Positions 26,568 through 34,497 of a stretch of 64,000 bases of DNA are shown here, piece after piece. Numbering within the stretch: position 1 is the stretch's first letter; every line of letters begins with the position of its first letter. The notes under the pieces were generated by a model that saw nothing but the letters and a program-made list of their open reading frames with translations, did no database searches and was not told the origin of the DNA. The translations under genes were made by a program, and so were the position numbers. The stretch lies in the NCBI GenBank assembly GCA_965198995.1, contig CBDAQG010000002.1:1054001-1118000 (forward strand), written 5' to 3'. The DNA is from CAXMMR01 sp965198995. Lineage in GTDB: Bacteria > Pseudomonadota > Alphaproteobacteria > Acetobacterales > Acetobacteraceae.

Positions 26568-27611
26568 GTGCTAGCCGCGATCAACTGGGGTGTTGCCGGC
26601 TGCGGCTGGGTTGCGCGCGACTACGCGATCCCGGCGATTGCGGCGAGCGGCAACGGGCGGCTGGTGGCGCTGCACGATCCGGACCCGGCGGCGTTGGAGG
26701 CGGCGATGGCGCCGCATGCCGAGGTGGCGCGCAGCACGTCGCTGGCGGCGTTTCTGGCGACGTCGGGGCTGCAGGCGGTTTACGTGGCGGCGCCGAACCA
26801 TGTGCATCGGCCGCTTGTCGAGGCGGCGGCCGCGGCCGGGCATGCGGTGCTGTGCGAGAAGCCGATGGCGCTGACGCGCGCGGACGCGGCGGCGATGGTT
26901 GCCGCCTGCGCCCGTCACCGGGTTTTCTACGCCACCGCGTTCGACCAGCGCTTCCACGCGGCGCACCGGCACGCCGCCGGCATGATCGCGGCGGGCGCGG
27001 TCGGCCGCGTCGCCGCGGTGCGCATCGTCTATGCGTGCTGGGTTGATGCGGGCTGGTCGGCGGATAATTGGCGCATCGACCCGGCGCGGGCCGGCGGCGG
27101 CGCGCTGTTCGACCTGCTGCCGCATGGCCTGGACCTCGTCGCCATGCTGCTCGGTGAGCCGCTGTCATCCGCGGTGGTGCTCGGCCAGCGGCGCCTGCAG
27201 GATTACGCCGGGGTGGAAGACGCTTGTGTTGAAGACGGGTGCGTTGAGGATGGGGCGATGGTGGTGGCGCGTAGCGCCTCGGGCGTGCTGGCGCAGTTCC
27301 ATGTCGCCTATAACTGTCCGGAGTTTCTGCCGCGGCGGCGCCTCGAGATCATCGGCGAGCGCGGCCAGCTCACCTTGCTCGACACGATGGGGCAAACCCC
27401 GGGCGGCACTCTGCTGCTGCAGGATAGCGCCGCGCCGGCGCGCGAGGTTGCCGTGCCCGGGATCGACCGCTCGCCGTTTGCCGCTCAGGTCGAGGCGTTC
27501 GGCGCGGCAGTTCGGGGCGAGCGGGCGTTCGGCTTTACCGCGGCGCAGGACCTGGCGACCATGGCGCTGCTCGCCGAGCTGCGCGACGCGGTCGCGATGC
27601 AGGCGGGCTGA
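26568..27611 (+). CDS. Gfo/Idh/MocA-family oxidoreductase
   Basis: An NAD(P)-dependent dehydrogenase of 347 residues, similar in type to inositol 2-dehydrogenases and sugar dehydrogenases. The Rossmann start WGVAGCGWVARDYAIPAI is near residue 6, AAPNHVH near 80, and the signature CEKPMAL near 99. LFDLLPHGLDL near 180 supplies the catalytic-type His. GTG at 26568 is the first start giving the conserved N-terminus, 7 bases after the upstream stop. A 15-base unit is present three times at 27213-27257, giving VEDAC/VEDGC/VEDGA. Confidence 0.88.
   Translation: MLAAINWGVAGCGWVARDYAIPAIAASGNGRLVALHDPDPAALEAAMAPHAEVARSTSLAAFLATSGLQAVYVAAPNHVHRPLVEAAAAAGHAVLCEKPMALTRADAAAMVAACARHRVFYATAFDQRFHAAHRHAAGMIAAGAVGRVAAVRIVYACWVDAGWSADNWRIDPARAGGGALFDLLPHGLDLVAMLLGEPLSSAVVLGQRRLQDYAGVEDACVEDGCVEDGAMVVARSASGVLAQFHVAYNCPEFLPRRRLEIIGERGQLTLLDTMGQTPGGTLLLQDSAAPAREVAVPGIDRSPFAAQVEAFGAAVRGERAFGFTAAQDLATMALLAELRDAVAMQAG
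27213..27257 (+). repeat. Three 15-base tandem units in the Gfo/Idh gene
   Basis: Units GTGGAAGACGCTTGT, GTTGAAGACGGGTGC and GTTGAGGATGGGGCG keep the frame and add an acidic Cys-containing stretch. Confidence 0.7.
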
Positions 27612-27613
27612 GC

Positions 27614-28447
27614 ATGCCGCTGTCTCCTTACGCCTGCAGCAATTGCGGCCACTGGCAGTTTCACTTTGCGGTGCCGCCGAGCTGCCCGATCTGCAGCGAC
27701 GTGCGCAACGATTTGCCCGAGGACGGCTGGGATTTCCGCACGCCGCAGGACCTCGCGGCGCTCACCCATCATCATCGCGAGGTGATGCCGGGGCTGTGGG
27801 AGTTCTGGACCACGCCGCGCTTCGGCCTCGACAGCCATGGCTGGCTGCTGATCGAGCCGGACGGCAACGTCGCCTTCGAGGCGGCGCCGGTCTACGACGC
27901 TGCGGCGCTGGAGCGCATTGCCACGCTCGGCGGCGTGCGAGTGCTGGCCGCCTCGCATCCGCATGGCTACGGGGCGCTGTGGCAATTGCAGCATCGTTTC
28001 GATCCCGAACTGCTGATCCAGACGCTTGATCTGCAGTGGACCAAGGCGTTTCGGGTGACGCGGCCGTGGGACGAGCGGCACGAGATCAGGCCTGGCCTGA
28101 CGCTGCACCACACCGGCGGCCACTATGACGGCCATGCGGTGCTGCACGATGCGCGGCGCGGCGCGGTGTTCGTCGGCGACGCGCTGAAGCTTGATTTCGG
28201 CGCCGACGGCCGGCTGGCCGCTCTGTCCTGCCACAAGGCCTACCATAAGCAGATCCCGCTCTCGCCGAACGAGGCGCGGCGCTACCGGGCGGTGTTCGAG
28301 ATGCTGGAGTTCGACACCGTGTTCACGCCGTTCGACTTCGCGCGCGACGTGCCGAAGGCGGCGGTGCTGGGCTTGCTCGACCGGATGATCGAGCGCCCCG
28401 GCTCGACGCGGCCGGTGGCGGTGCCGGTGCTGGCGGCGGCGCGCTGA
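27614..28447 (+). CDS. Zinc-ribbon plus metallo-beta-lactamase-fold protein
   Basis: A 277-residue protein. The N-terminal CxxC...CxxC (Cys8, 11, 24, 27) forms a rubredoxin-like or zinc-ribbon knuckle. The rest fits the metallo-beta-lactamase fold: SHPHGYG near residue 116 stands where HxHxDH is expected, HHTGGHYDGH near 175 is the second His region and VFVGDAL near 191 gives the bridging Asp. The Asp-His half of the first motif is missing, so one metal site may be altered or the enzyme may have a non-hydrolytic role. It starts 2 bases after the oxidoreductase stop. Confidence 0.8.
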   Translation: MPLSPYACSNCGHWQFHFAVPPSCPICSDVRNDLPEDGWDFRTPQDLAALTHHHREVMPGLWEFWTTPRFGLDSHGWLLIEPDGNVAFEAAPVYDAAALERIATLGGVRVLAASHPHGYGALWQLQHRFDPELLIQTLDLQWTKAFRVTRPWDERHEIRPGLTLHHTGGHYDGHAVLHDARRGAVFVGDALKLDFGADGRLAALSCHKAYHKQIPLSPNEARRYRAVFEMLEFDTVFTPFDFARDVPKAAVLGLLDRMIERPGSTRPVAVPVLAAAR

Positions 28448-29283
28448 TGCTGCGTTACGGCTACAACACGAATGGCTGCGCGAACCATCGCCTGGACGAC
28501 GCGATCGGGCTGATCGCGGAGGCCGGCTATGACGGCGTGGCGCTGACGCTCGACATCCACCACCTGGATCCGTATTTGCCGGACCACGCCGCGGCGCGGC
28601 GGCACGTTGCGGCCTCGTTGCGACAGCGCAATCTTGGCTGCGTCGTCGAGACTGGCGCGCGCTTCCTGCTCGACCCGAGGCATAAGCACGAGCCGACCTT
28701 TGTCACGGCGGATGCTGACGGCCGGGCGCGGCGGCTCGATTTTCTCTGTCGCGCCCTGGAGGTCGCCGCCGAGTGCGGCGCCGAGGCGATGTCGTTCTGG
28801 GCCGGCGTGCCGCGGCCGGGCGTGGACCTCGTGCAGGCGCGCGGCTGGCTGGAGGCGGGCATCGCGGCGCTGCTGCGTCGGGCGGAGGCGCTCGGTGTGG
28901 ACGCGGCGCTGGAGCCGGAGCCGGGCATGCTGGTCGAGACGGTGGCTGATTTCCACGCCGTCAGCGCGGGGCTGCCTGGCCTGCTTCTGGCGCTCGACGT
29001 CGGCCACTGCATCGCCACCGGGGAGGTGGCGCCGGAGCGCGCCGTGCTCGAGGAGCATGCGCGGGTCGCCACCGTGTCCATCGAGGACATGCGGCGCGGC
29101 GTGCACCAGCATTTACCGTTCGGCGAGGGCGACATGGACGTCGCCGCCGTGCTTGCCGCCTTGCGGTCCGTGCACTTTACGCGGCTGGTCTGCGTCGAGC
29201 TGTCGCGCGAGAGCCATCGTGCCGACCGAATGGTGCCGGACGCCCTGGCGGCGTTGCGCGCAGTCGAGGCGGCGCTGCCGTGA
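28447..29283 (+). CDS. Sugar phosphate isomerase/epimerase-like TIM barrel
   Basis: A 278-residue protein of the xylose-isomerase-like AP-endonuclease-2 superfamily, which includes inosose dehydratases and isomerases. The opening RYGYNTNGCANHRLDDAIGLIAEAGYDGVAL is typical. Likely metal ligands are Glu in ALEPEPGM near 158, Asp/His in LALDVGHC near 182, His in VHQHLPFGEGDMD near 218, and Glu in CVELSRESH near 255. In this operon it may isomerise or epimerise an inositol or inosose. ATG at 28447 shares 1 base with the upstream stop. Confidence 0.85.
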   Translation: MLRYGYNTNGCANHRLDDAIGLIAEAGYDGVALTLDIHHLDPYLPDHAAARRHVAASLRQRNLGCVVETGARFLLDPRHKHEPTFVTADADGRARRLDFLCRALEVAAECGAEAMSFWAGVPRPGVDLVQARGWLEAGIAALLRRAEALGVDAALEPEPGMLVETVADFHAVSAGLPGLLLALDVGHCIATGEVAPERAVLEEHARVATVSIEDMRRGVHQHLPFGEGDMDVAAVLAALRSVHFTRLVCVELSRESHRADRMVPDALAALRAVEAALP

Positions 29284-30497
29284 GGATCTGCTTCGTCAGC
29301 CGGCGCTTCTTTCCGGCGATTTCGGGGATGAGCGTCTACGCGCTCAACCTGCTGCACGCGCTGGTCGCGGCCGGCCATGACGTGACGATGATCAGCCAGT
29401 ATCGCGACGATGCGTTTGGCCGCGGCGTTTATGGCGGCGGGCCGCCGCCGCCGGTGCCGGGCGTGCGCGTCATTGGCCTGGCGCAGGTTGGCGAGGCGGA
29501 GAGCGGCGATTTCGAGCGCGACATCGAGGTGATGCAGCGCGTCATCGAGGCCGAGCATGCCCGGGCGCCGTTCGACGTGTTGCACGCGCAGTATGGCTAC
29601 CCGACGGGCTGGGCGGTGCTGCTCGCGGCGCGGCGGCTTGGCGTGCCGAGTGTCGTTTCGATCCAGGGTGGTGACGGGCACTGGGTGGGCTCGTGCTGCG
29701 AGGCGCATCGGCTGGCGATGACGCGGGTGCTGGATCATGCGGGGGCGGTGCTGATCGGCTGCCGTTCGTTCGCCGACGAGGTCTGCGGCCGGCTCGGCAC
29801 CGACCCGGCACGCTTCACGATCGTTCCGGGTGCGGTCGAGACTGACCGCTTCGTGCCGAACCGAACCGAGGGCAGCGACCCGCCGGTGCTGCTGTATCAT
29901 GGCCGCGTCGACGCCCGCAAAGGCGTGCTCGACATGATCGACGCGCTCGCCATGTTGCGCGACGAGGGGGTGCGGTTTCGCCTCGTGCTGTCCGGCATCG
30001 GGCCGGATCTCGAGGCGGCGACCGCGCGCCTGGCCGAAACCGACCTCGCGTCGCTGACCACGCTGCGCGGCTATGTCGATTACGAGCAGGCGCCGTTGGC
30101 CTATGCCGGCGCCGACGTGTTCGTCTCGCCGACCTATGCCGAAGGGTTCTCGAACACCATCCTGGAGGCGATGGCGTGCGGGCTGGCGACCATTTCCTGC
30201 CGCGTCGTCGGCGTGGTCGACTGCCTGCGTGATGGGGAGAACGGGCTGCTGGTCGAGGCTGGCGACGTGCCGGCGCTGGCCCACGGGCTGCGCCGGCTGA
30301 TCAGCGAGCCGGCGCTGCGCCAACGCCTGGCCGACGCGGCGCTGGAGGAGTGCCGGCGCGTCTATGCCTGGCCGGTGGTCGCGGATCAGATCATGCAGGT
30401 CTATGCGCGGCTGCGTGGCGCTCCGCCCGATGCCGGCTTCGCCACCGAGTTGCCGCGCGACCCGTGCCGCTTTCGCCAGACGCCGCATCTGCTGTGA
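29280..30497 (+). CDS. GT4-family glycosyltransferase (MshA-type fold)
   Basis: A 405-residue GT-B enzyme. The N-terminus RICFVSRRFFPAISGMSVYALNL has the acceptor-loop Gly. SIQGGDGHWVGS near 126, LLYHGRVDARKGV near 202 and the C-terminal EGFSNTILEAMACG near 285 (E-x7-E donor motif) are clear. Among the genes here it is the obvious candidate to add a sugar to inositol phosphate, as MshA does in mycothiol synthesis. This is context inference; the sequence alone does not prove the acceptor. GTG at 29280 overlaps the upstream stop by 4 bases. Confidence 0.88.
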   Translation: MRICFVSRRFFPAISGMSVYALNLLHALVAAGHDVTMISQYRDDAFGRGVYGGGPPPPVPGVRVIGLAQVGEAESGDFERDIEVMQRVIEAEHARAPFDVLHAQYGYPTGWAVLLAARRLGVPSVVSIQGGDGHWVGSCCEAHRLAMTRVLDHAGAVLIGCRSFADEVCGRLGTDPARFTIVPGAVETDRFVPNRTEGSDPPVLLYHGRVDARKGVLDMIDALAMLRDEGVRFRLVLSGIGPDLEAATARLAETDLASLTTLRGYVDYEQAPLAYAGADVFVSPTYAEGFSNTILEAMACGLATISCRVVGVVDCLRDGENGLLVEAGDVPALAHGLRRLISEPALRQRLADAALEECRRVYAWPVVADQIMQVYARLRGAPPDAGFATELPRDPCRFRQTPHLL

Positions 30498-31270
30498 GCG
30501 TTCGCACCGCGCTGCTGCTGTCGCCGCATCTGGACGACGTGGCGTTTTCCTGCGGCGGCATCGCCGGGCGCCTGGCGGAGGCCGGGTGGCGCGTCGTCAT
30601 CGCGACCGCCTTCACCCGCTCGGTGCATCCCGCCGCGGGCTTTGCGCTGGCCTGCCAGCGCGACAAGGGCCTGGCCGACACGGTGGACTACATGGCGTTG
30701 CGCCGCGACGAGGATGGCGTGGCCTGCCGGCTGCTTGGCGCCGAGCCGGTGTGGCTAGATTTGCCCGAGGCGCCGCATCGCGGCTACCACTCGGCGCCGG
30801 CGTTGTTCGCCCCGCCGCATGACGATGACGACGTCGCCGACCCGCTCGCCGGCGCCATTGCCGGGCTGCTGGAGCGGCTTGCGCCGGCGCTGGTGCTGGC
30901 GCCGCAGGGGTGCGGTGGCCATGTCGACCACCTGCAGCTCTGTGCCGCGCTGCTGCGGTGCCAGTCTGCCGCACCATTCGGCTTCTATCGCGACACGCCC
31001 TACGTCATCCGTGACCCTGGCGCCCGACCCTGCGCGCTGGTCGCCAGGCTGGCGCTGGCGGAGCTGGCCGTCCCGCTCGACCTCGGCGTTCTGGACCGCA
31101 AGCAGCGGGCGTGCGGCGCCTACCGCTCGCAGCTCGGTTATCAGTTTGGCGGCGTCGCTGAGGCCACCGCGGCTCTGGCGTCGCTCGCCCTGCGCGACGG
31201 CGCCGGCAGCGGCTCGGCGGAGCGCCTGCTGGTCGCCGACCCGGCCTCGATGCTGGCGCTGCTCGCATGA
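30494..31270 (+). CDS. PIG-L-family N-deacetylase
   Basis: A zinc-dependent de-N-acetylase of the LmbE/PIG-L superfamily, 258 residues. The metal motif SPHLDDVAFSCGG is near residues 10-22 and the second His pair is in GGHVDHLQL near 140. This family removes acetyl from GlcNAc-type glycosides (MshB, BshB, PIG-L). Placed directly after a GT4 gene (4-base overlap), it suggests that the pathway makes an N-acetylhexosaminyl intermediate and deacetylates it. GTG at 30494 gives the conserved N-terminus. Confidence 0.9.
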   Translation: MSVRTALLLSPHLDDVAFSCGGIAGRLAEAGWRVVIATAFTRSVHPAAGFALACQRDKGLADTVDYMALRRDEDGVACRLLGAEPVWLDLPEAPHRGYHSAPALFAPPHDDDDVADPLAGAIAGLLERLAPALVLAPQGCGGHVDHLQLCAALLRCQSAAPFGFYRDTPYVIRDPGARPCALVARLALAELAVPLDLGVLDRKQRACGAYRSQLGYQFGGVAEATAALASLALRDGAGSGSAERLLVADPASMLALLA

Positions 31271-32208
31271 GGCGTTGGCTCATCACCGGTGGCGCGGGGT
31301 TTATCGGCTCGCACCTTGTCGATGCCCTGCTCGCCGCCGGCGACGCGGTTTGCGTGCTCGACGACTTGTCCACCGGGCGGCGGCATCAGCTCGCCCGGGC
31401 CGCCGAGTTCCTGCACGGCAGCGTCACCGACGCCGCCCTGGTGCGCCAGGCGATGCGCGGCTGCGACGGCGTGTATCATCTCGCCGCCGTCGCCTCGGTG
31501 GCGCGCTGCGTCGAGGATTGGGCGGGGACGCATGCGATCAACCAGAGCGGCACCGTCACCGTGCTGGAGGCGGCGCGGCAGCTTGGCGGCCTGCCGGTCG
31601 TCTACGCCTCGTCGGCGGCGGTGTATGGCGACCTCGCGCGCGAGCGGCTGGCCGAGACCGATCCGACGGCGCCATTGTCCGCCTATGGGTGCGACAAGCT
31701 TGGCAGCGAGCTGCATGCGCGCATCGCGCGCACGAGCTTCGCCACGCCGACGCTCGGATTGCGATTATTCAACGTCTATGGCCCGCGCCAGGACGGTGCG
31801 TCGCCCTATTCCGGCGTGATCTCCGGCTTTCGGCACCGGCTACAGCGCCGCCAGCCGCTGGTGCTGAACGGCGGCGGCCGGCAGACGCGCGACTTCGTCT
31901 ACGTCGGCGACGTGGTGGCCGCCATGCGGGCCGGCATGGCCCGGCTGCCGGACACGCCGCCGGTGATCAACGTCTGCACCGGGCGCTCGATCGCCGTGCA
32001 CGAGCTGGCTGCCATGCTCGGCGCGATTGCCGGCACCCGTCCGCGCCTGCTGCATGGGCCCGACAAGGTTGGTGACATCCTGCACTCCCGTGGCGACGCG
32101 ACCCTGCTCGCCGCCAGCCTTGGGGTACGCTGCGAGGTGGAGCTGCGCGCGGGGCTCGCCGGCATGCATGCGGCCGAGGTTGGCGCGGCGGGACGGAAGA
32201 CAGCATAG
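31267..32208 (+). CDS. NAD-dependent epimerase/dehydratase
   Basis: An extended short-chain dehydrogenase, 313 residues, most like UDP-glucose or UDP-GlcNAc 4-epimerases. The Rossmann motif GGAGFIGSH is near residue 8, ASSAAVYGD near 115 and the catalytic YGCDK near 139, then LRLFNVYGPRQDG and SPYSGVISGF. It probably supplies or modifies the sugar nucleotide used by the adjacent GT4. ATG at 31267 overlaps the deacetylase stop by 4 bases; it is the last gene of the operon. Confidence 0.9.
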   Translation: MRRWLITGGAGFIGSHLVDALLAAGDAVCVLDDLSTGRRHQLARAAEFLHGSVTDAALVRQAMRGCDGVYHLAAVASVARCVEDWAGTHAINQSGTVTVLEAARQLGGLPVVYASSAAVYGDLARERLAETDPTAPLSAYGCDKLGSELHARIARTSFATPTLGLRLFNVYGPRQDGASPYSGVISGFRHRLQRRQPLVLNGGGRQTRDFVYVGDVVAAMRAGMARLPDTPPVINVCTGRSIAVHELAAMLGAIAGTRPRLLHGPDKVGDILHSRGDATLLAASLGVRCEVELRAGLAGMHAAEVGAAGRKTA

Positions 32209-32311
32209 GGGCGGGGGCTTGTGCCGCTTGACGCGGCGCGAGCGCTTGGGCCGAGAGTGGAGCTGACGTTCAGGATCGTCGCAGTCTGGGACGCAAGCGG
32301 GGGAGGATTTG

Positions 32312-32599
32312 GTGCGGCTTTGTCATGTCATCGACGAGGCAGGATGGCGTGCGGCGCGGGCGGCGAAAGCTGTGAGTGGCGCACCGTTCCTGCATTGCTG
32401 CACGCCGGATCAGTTGCCGTTCGTGCTGGGCCGACATTTCGCCGGGCGGGACGGGTTGCTGGTGCTGCGCTTTGAGGCCGCGGCGCTGACCGACGCCATC
32501 CGCTGGGTCAAGAGCGAGCCGGATCAGGAGCCGTTTCCGCACCTCCATGCGCCATTGCCGATCGCCCTGGTCACGCAGGTGGACCAGGTCGGCGAGTAA
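32312..32599 (+). CDS. DUF952 protein
   Basis: A 95-residue cytoplasmic protein of the DUF952 family (function unknown). LHCCTPDQLPFVLGRHF and DGLLVLRF near residues 27-55, then EPFPHLHAPLPI near 70-82, are the conserved blocks. A Shine-Dalgarno GGGAGGA at 32301-32307 favours GTG at 32312 over the adjacent TTG. It follows the inositol operon by about 100 bases and ends 10 bases from the convergent GT2 gene. Confidence 0.85.
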   Translation: MRLCHVIDEAGWRAARAAKAVSGAPFLHCCTPDQLPFVLGRHFAGRDGLLVLRFEAAALTDAIRWVKSEPDQEPFPHLHAPLPIALVTQVDQVGE

Positions 32600-32609
32600 T
32601 GCTCTTGCC

Positions 32610-33308
32610 TTACTTCCTCGTCTCCGCAGCCACCCGCAACAGCGTGCTGATGATGCGGGTGCTGGCTTTGAGCGTGCCGCGGAGGTTGCCGGAGACTTTC
32701 GAGGCGCCGGCGATGCGGTTGCGATAGGGCAACGGAACTTCGCGAATGCGCAGCCCGGCGCGAGCGGCGCGCATCTGCATCTCCAGGTTCCAGCCATAGG
32801 TCATTTCGCGCATGCCGAGACGCTGCAGCGTGTCGAGCCGGATGGCGCGGAAGGCGCACATGTCGGTGTAGCGGTGGCCGGCCAGCACGCCCAGGGCGCC
32901 GCCGATGAGTTGGCCGGCGAGAACCTGGTGGAGGCCCATCGCGCCGGGCTCGCGCGTGGCGCCGTGGGTGCGGGTGGCGAGCACGAAGTCGGCGTCGCCG
33001 GCGCGCACGGGCCCGACGATCCGCCCAGCGAGCTCCACCGCATCCGCCCCGTCGCCATCCAGGAACAGCACGATGTCGGCGCCGGCTGCGGCGGCGGCCT
33101 CGACGCCGCTCTGGCAAGCCCGGCCATAGCCACGCCGGCGCTCGATGAGCACTCGCGCGCCGGCCGCCTCGGCCTCAGCGACCGTGCCGTCGGTGCTGCC
33201 GCCGTCGACGACAAGGATCGTGTCGACGATTTCGCGCGGCAGGCCGCTGACGGTGGGGCCGATGGCGCCGGCTTCGTTCCAGGCCGGGATTATGGCGAAG
33301 ATGATCAA
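32610..33308 (-). CDS. GT2 glycosyltransferase, polyprenyl-phosphate hexose type
   Basis: A 232-residue GT-A enzyme. IIPAWNEAGAIGPTV near residue 6, LVVDGGSTDGT near 32, LFLDGDGAD near 80 (metal site) and GHRYTDMCAFRAIR near 140. It looks like a dolichol-phosphate mannosyltransferase catalytic domain without a membrane tail. TTG at 33308 gives the family N-terminus; upstream lies an AT-rich repeat. It is the last gene of a minus-strand group and convergent with DUF952. Confidence 0.86.
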   Translation of the reverse strand: MIIFAIIPAWNEAGAIGPTVSGLPREIVDTILVVDGGSTDGTVAEAEAAGARVLIERRRGYGRACQSGVEAAAAAGADIVLFLDGDGADAVELAGRIVGPVRAGDADFVLATRTHGATREPGAMGLHQVLAGQLIGGALGVLAGHRYTDMCAFRAIRLDTLQRLGMREMTYGWNLEMQMRAARAGLRIREVPLPYRNRIAGASKVSGNLRGTLKASTRIISTLLRVAAETRK

Positions 33309-33312
33309 GGGA

Positions 33313-33350
33313 AGCGCTTCTTTTTTGAAAAAAAGAAGCAAAAAACTTTT
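33313..33350. repeat. AT-rich two-hairpin repeat, left arm of inverted pair
   Basis: GCTTCTTTTTTGAAAAAAAGAAGC followed by CAAAAAACTTTT. It lies directly upstream of the GT2 gene. It is inverted relative to the copy at 33394-33429, 43 bases away. Confidence 0.85.
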
Positions 33351-33393
33351 ATCTCACGGGAGACCAAATGCGAGAGTGAGAGACTTTTGCGGG

Positions 33394-33429
33394 CAAAAGT
33401 TTTTTGGTTCTTTTTTTCAAAAAAGAACC
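33394..33429. repeat. AT-rich two-hairpin repeat, right arm of inverted pair
   Basis: CAAAAGTTTTTTG followed by GTTCTTTTTTTCAAAAAAGAACC, just after the 3' end of the radical SAM gene (minus strand). Confidence 0.85.
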
Positions 33430-33435
33430 GCTTTC

Positions 33436-34497
33436 TTACAGGCTCCACCGCAACCCACAATTCGCGCAGGGCTTCGGCGGCGCGTCGCTCAGCAGGTCGC
33501 TGCGAAAATCTTGGTATGCCTGGCCGTTCCAAATGTCGCGCAGGCTCTGCTGCGTCGCGTCGCCGAGCGTGTAGGTGTCGTAGCCGCGGGCGGAGAACGG
33601 CGCGATGCAGCAGGGCAGGGCGCGGCCGTGCGCGGTGAAGTAGAGCAGCGACCAGGGGCGGCGGCACGTGGCCCAGGGCTGGTCGCCCTGCTGCTTCAGG
33701 CTGAGGCCGGGCTCGGTGGCGCCCGAGGCGTCCAGCGTCACGCCGAGGCTGGCGCCGATCGCCTGGGCGGAGTCGATCGCGGCCTGCTCCTCGGCTTGCG
33801 TCTGCTCGAACAGGGAGTTGGCTTCGGTGGCCATGCCGAAGCCAGCCTCGTCGAACACCAGGCGCTGCAGGTGGACCTCGCGCACGCCCATTTCGGCGGC
33901 AAGGCGGACGAAGTCAGGCAGCTGCAGGACGGTCTCGCGCAGGCCGGTGAGCCAGAGCGAGATGCGCGGGTTCGCCTGGTTGGTGCGGGCCTGGAAGGCG
34001 GTCAGGCCGCCGACGCCGCGGATGATGCGGTCGAAGAAGTCCTTGCCGCGGACGAGCTTGTAGGTGGCGCGGTCGGCGGCGTCGAGCGAGACGCGCAGCT
34101 CGTCGAGGCCGGTGTCGATCAGCTCCTGGAAGCGGTTGGCCTTGAGCAGCGTGCCGTTGGTGTTGAACAGCACGTAGGAGCCGCGGTCTTTCAGGTAGCG
34201 GATCATCCGCGGCAGGTCGCGCACCAGCATCGGCTCGCCGACGCCGTGCAGCACGACGCGGGCGATGTCTGGCACCTGGTCGACGATGCGGGTGAACAGC
34301 TCCCACGACATGTCGGCCGGCGGCTCGAGCGCCTCGAAGGTGCGCGGGCAGGTCTCGCACAGCAGGTTGCAGCGGTTGGTGACCTCCAGATAGAGGCAGA
34401 CCGGTGGTGCGGTGGCGATGCGCTCGTTGGCCCGCACCGCCTCGAAGTAGCGGCGCGGGTCAGGCAGCGGCGGGGCTTCGGTGGTTGCCGACATCAT
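33436..34497 (-). CDS. Radical SAM/SPASM-domain protein
   Basis: A 353-residue enzyme. The [4Fe-4S] SAM motif CNLLCETC (Cys-x3-Cys-x2-Cys) is near residue 43, followed by GVGEPML near 91. The C-terminal segment holds CRRPW, CCIAPF and PKPCANCG, the Cys pattern of a SPASM auxiliary cluster domain. SPASM enzymes modify peptides, sugars or aminocyclitols; the target here is unknown. The ATG start at 34497 overlaps the upstream membrane-protein stop by 4 bases (ATGA), so the two genes are coupled. Confidence 0.88.
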   Translation of the reverse strand: MMSATTEAPPLPDPRRYFEAVRANERIATAPPVCLYLEVTNRCNLLCETCPRTFEALEPPADMSWELFTRIVDQVPDIARVVLHGVGEPMLVRDLPRMIRYLKDRGSYVLFNTNGTLLKANRFQELIDTGLDELRVSLDAADRATYKLVRGKDFFDRIIRGVGGLTAFQARTNQANPRISLWLTGLRETVLQLPDFVRLAAEMGVREVHLQRLVFDEAGFGMATEANSLFEQTQAEEQAAIDSAQAIGASLGVTLDASGATEPGLSLKQQGDQPWATCRRPWSLLYFTAHGRALPCCIAPFSARGYDTYTLGDATQQSLRDIWNGQAYQDFRSDLLSDAPPKPCANCGLRWSL

